6,862 nucleotides of DNA. Origin: an uncultured Clostridia bacterium. Lineage in GTDB: Bacteria; Bacillota; Clostridia; UBA1381. The stretch is from NCBI GenBank assembly GCA_944391265.1, contig CALXSX010000128.1, forward strand, positions 1-6,862. Reading direction: 5' to 3'. The notes beneath the pieces were generated by a model, which saw only the letters and a list, made by a program, of their open reading frames with translations, did no database searches and was not told the origin of the DNA. The position numbers were made by a program, and so were the translations under genes. The first letter of the stretch is position 1; each line of letters begins with the position of its first letter. Below are positions 5,422 to 6,862 of the stretch, one piece after another.

Positions 5422-6390
5422 ATGGAAACGCAAAATAAAGAAATGTTAGAATACATGATTGGTGGACTATTGTATACTCCGGCACTTAATAAAAGTATTG
5501 CAAAAAAACTGATAAATAATGAATTTGAGTGTCTTACTTCCATTGCATTTTGTTTAGAAGATTCAATTCAAGATGAAGCTTTAGTTATGGCAGAAATGGA
5601 ATTGTGCAAAACCTTAGCTGAATTAAAAAACTCTAACGCTAAATTACCATTACTGTTTATAAGAGTTCGCACTCCTGAACATTTGAAAAAAGTGCATAAA
5701 ATGGTTCAAGCATATCGTAGCATACTTACCGGATATATACTCCCTAAGTTTGATTTAACAAATTGCAACGAATATGCTGCTTTGATTTGTGACTTTAATC
5801 AGAACCATGAATCTCCATTATACATTATGCCTATTCTTGAAAGTAATATGGTTGCAGACATTGGAGGGCGAGTTCCTGCTTTATATGAGATTAAGGAAAA
5901 CCTTTTGAAAATTAAACAGTATGTTCTCAATGTTCGTGTTGGTGGTAATGATTTTAGCAATATGTATGGATTACGAAGAAATGTTACCCAGAACATTTAT
6001 GAGATTGGTGTTATCAGAGATATATTAGTAAACATAATAAATGTTTTCGGTTCTGATTTTGTTGTTTCCGGCCCGGTTTGGGAATATTTTAAAACAGACA
6101 TTGATGAAGAATGGAAACAAGGCTTAATCAGAGAATTGAAATTAGATTTATTGAATGGTTTTATAGGAAAAACAGCCATACATCCATCGCAAATTCCTGT
6201 AATTTATGATGGCTTAAAAGTTAAAAAATCAGATTATGATGATGCTATCAAAATACTTGGTTGGGACTTGTGTGATTATGGTGTTGAAAAAAGTGCCGAT
6301 GGCTCAAGAATGAATGAGGTTAAATGTCATTTGACATGGGCAAAAAAAATATATAAATTAGGGTTAATTTATGGAATACAGGAAGGATAA
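5422..6390 (+). CDS. HpcH/HpaI-type TIM-barrel C-C bond lyase of the Ter-associated biosynthetic module
   Basis: This 322-residue soluble enzyme belongs to the citrate-lyase-beta/HpcH superfamily, most likely the TIM-barrel 'C-C bond lyase' branch found with Ter genes. Landmarks are LLYTPALN at 16-23, CLEDSIQDEA at 44-53, the substrate-contacting IRVRTPEH at 80-87, GYILPKFD at 104-111, PILES at 137-141 whose Glu140 is a likely metal ligand, RVGGNDFSNMYGLRR at 172-186 whose Asp177 is the likely second ligand, SGPVWEYF at 216-223, and GKTAIHPSQIP at 249-259. The family splits or forms C-C bonds next to a carboxylate or CoA ester; the true substrate here is unknown. The start is ATG 5422 with AAGGAG at 5411-5416; a longer TTG start at 5401 would overlap the previous gene and has no ribosome site. 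The next gene begins eight bases after the stop, and its ribosome site lies inside this gene's end, so the two are translationally coupled. Confidence 0.85.
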   Translation: METQNKEMLEYMIGGLLYTPALNKSIAKKLINNEFECLTSIAFCLEDSIQDEALVMAEMELCKTLAELKNSNAKLPLLFIRVRTPEHLKKVHKMVQAYRSILTGYILPKFDLTNCNEYAALICDFNQNHESPLYIMPILESNMVADIGGRVPALYEIKENLLKIKQYVLNVRVGGNDFSNMYGLRRNVTQNIYEIGVIRDILVNIINVFGSDFVVSGPVWEYFKTDIDEEWKQGLIRELKLDLLNGFIGKTAIHPSQIPVIYDGLKVKKSDYDDAIKILGWDLCDYGVEKSADGSRMNEVKCHLTWAKKIYKLGLIYGIQEG

Positions 6391-6397
6391 GATTCCA

Positions 6398-6862
6398 ATG
6401 CGAATTTGGTTTAATCATTGGTTTAGTACAGCCTATCACTTAATAAATATGATAAAGCTTGATAGCTCAGAAGAATACAGCTTTATTGGGACAAGCACTA
6501 ATCCCTCTGCCATATATAAGACAGTATGCAATGAGTGGTGTGACGAACCAAAAGAAATAACTGCACCTGAATACATAAACTTTTGCACAGCTTTTTGTAT
6601 TAGACATAATATAGATATATTTGTGCCAAGACGATATCTTACTGAAATTATTAATAATAAAGAAAAGTTTTCAAAGTTAGGCGTAAAATTATTTGCAAAT
6701 ACTAATCCTGAACTTGTTGAAATCTTAGATGATAAACAAAAAACTTATGATTTTTTTGAAGAAAGAATACCGGAAATTGTGCCTGTATTCAAAATTGCAC
6801 ATTCATATAATGAATTTTGTGAGTATTATGAGGAGGTTGCAAAGACAGGCTCAAGAGTATGC
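6398..6862 (+). CDS. ATP-grasp family protein of the Ter-associated biosynthetic module (3' partial)
   Basis: The frame is open from ATG 6398 to the right edge, giving 155 residues. The N-terminal part is a pre-ATP-grasp Rossmann-like domain (MRIWFNHWFSTAYHLINMIK, then FIGTSTNP), with IDIFVPRRYL at about residues 75-84 and a further strand (GVKLFAN). A conserved entry to the ATP-grasp core follows: DDKQKTYDFFEERIPEIVPV at about 114-133, then EYYEEVAKTGSRVC, after which the family's KP nucleotide-binding motif is expected just past the edge. Family members join a carboxylate to an amine or thiol using ATP. Pairing with the upstream C-C bond lyase matches the Ter-linked metabolite module, in which phosphoribosyltransferase genes usually follow. 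AGGAAGGA at 6380-6387 supports this start; an in-frame ATG at 6371 inside the lyase gene is possible but has no ribosome site. The catalytic part is not in the window. Confidence 0.75.
   Translation, partial: MRIWFNHWFSTAYHLINMIKLDSSEEYSFIGTSTNPSAIYKTVCNEWCDEPKEITAPEYINFCTAFCIRHNIDIFVPRRYLTEIINNKEKFSKLGVKLFANTNPELVEILDDKQKTYDFFEERIPEIVPVFKIAHSYNEFCEYYEEVAKTGSRVC

Noticed and set aside
1..6862. CRISPR arrays, tRNA or rRNA genes, insertion sequences, integrase sites
   Set aside because: Reading the whole window I found no regularly spaced repeats, cloverleaf-like segments, transposase motifs or flanking inverted repeats.

Overview
The window is AT-rich, and every gene I can support lies on the + strand. 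Genes are short and tightly spaced, with strong AGGAGG/GAGGTG-type Shine-Dalgarno sites, GTG as well as ATG starts, and mostly TAA stops. This points to a low-GC Firmicute, most likely a Clostridia-class (gut-type) bacterium; that placement is inference from style, not from a marker gene. The strongest functional signal is relatedness to the 'Ter' (tellurite/stress-response) systems: a TerY-C-like zinc-ribbon protein, an AIM24/TIGR00266 protein, and then a TIM-barrel C-C bond lyase (HpcH/citrate-lyase-beta type) followed by an ATP-grasp protein. That last pair is the start of the biosynthetic module that family-level work has linked to Ter systems and to a predicted nucleoside-like metabolite.

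Layout. Positions 1-131: tail of an unidentified upstream gene. 152-732: two consecutive genes for about 90-residue helical-hairpin proteins that look like WXG100/ESAT-6-type proteins without the W-x-G motif. 751-1479: a coiled-coil protein with one hydrophobic segment. 1498-1860: a cysteine-rich TerY-C-like zinc protein. 1906-3012: one J-domain/transmembrane/C-terminal-domain gene broken by three single-base frameshifts and one in-frame stop. 3045-3434: a small four-helix membrane protein. 3443-3565: an open tail that may be a gene remnant. 3580-4260: AIM24/TIGR00266 protein. 4266-4440: a small broken ORF with no usable start codon. 4444-4965: zinc-ribbon plus DUF805 membrane protein. 4966-5163: no convincing gene.

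A hairpin at 5164-5201 and a well-formed sigma-A-type promoter at 5217-5245 mark a transcription-unit boundary. The second unit holds a 46-residue membrane microprotein (5264-5404), the C-C bond lyase (5422-6390) and an ATP-grasp gene that runs off the right edge (6398-6862).

How it may work together (inference): the first unit looks like a membrane-associated stress or surface assembly, with hairpin proteins, a J-like protein anchored in the membrane, small membrane proteins, zinc ribbons and an AIM24 protein. The second unit starts a small-molecule pathway. The main caution is that the broken genes all break at A/T runs, so some breaks may be assembly errors rather than real decay.
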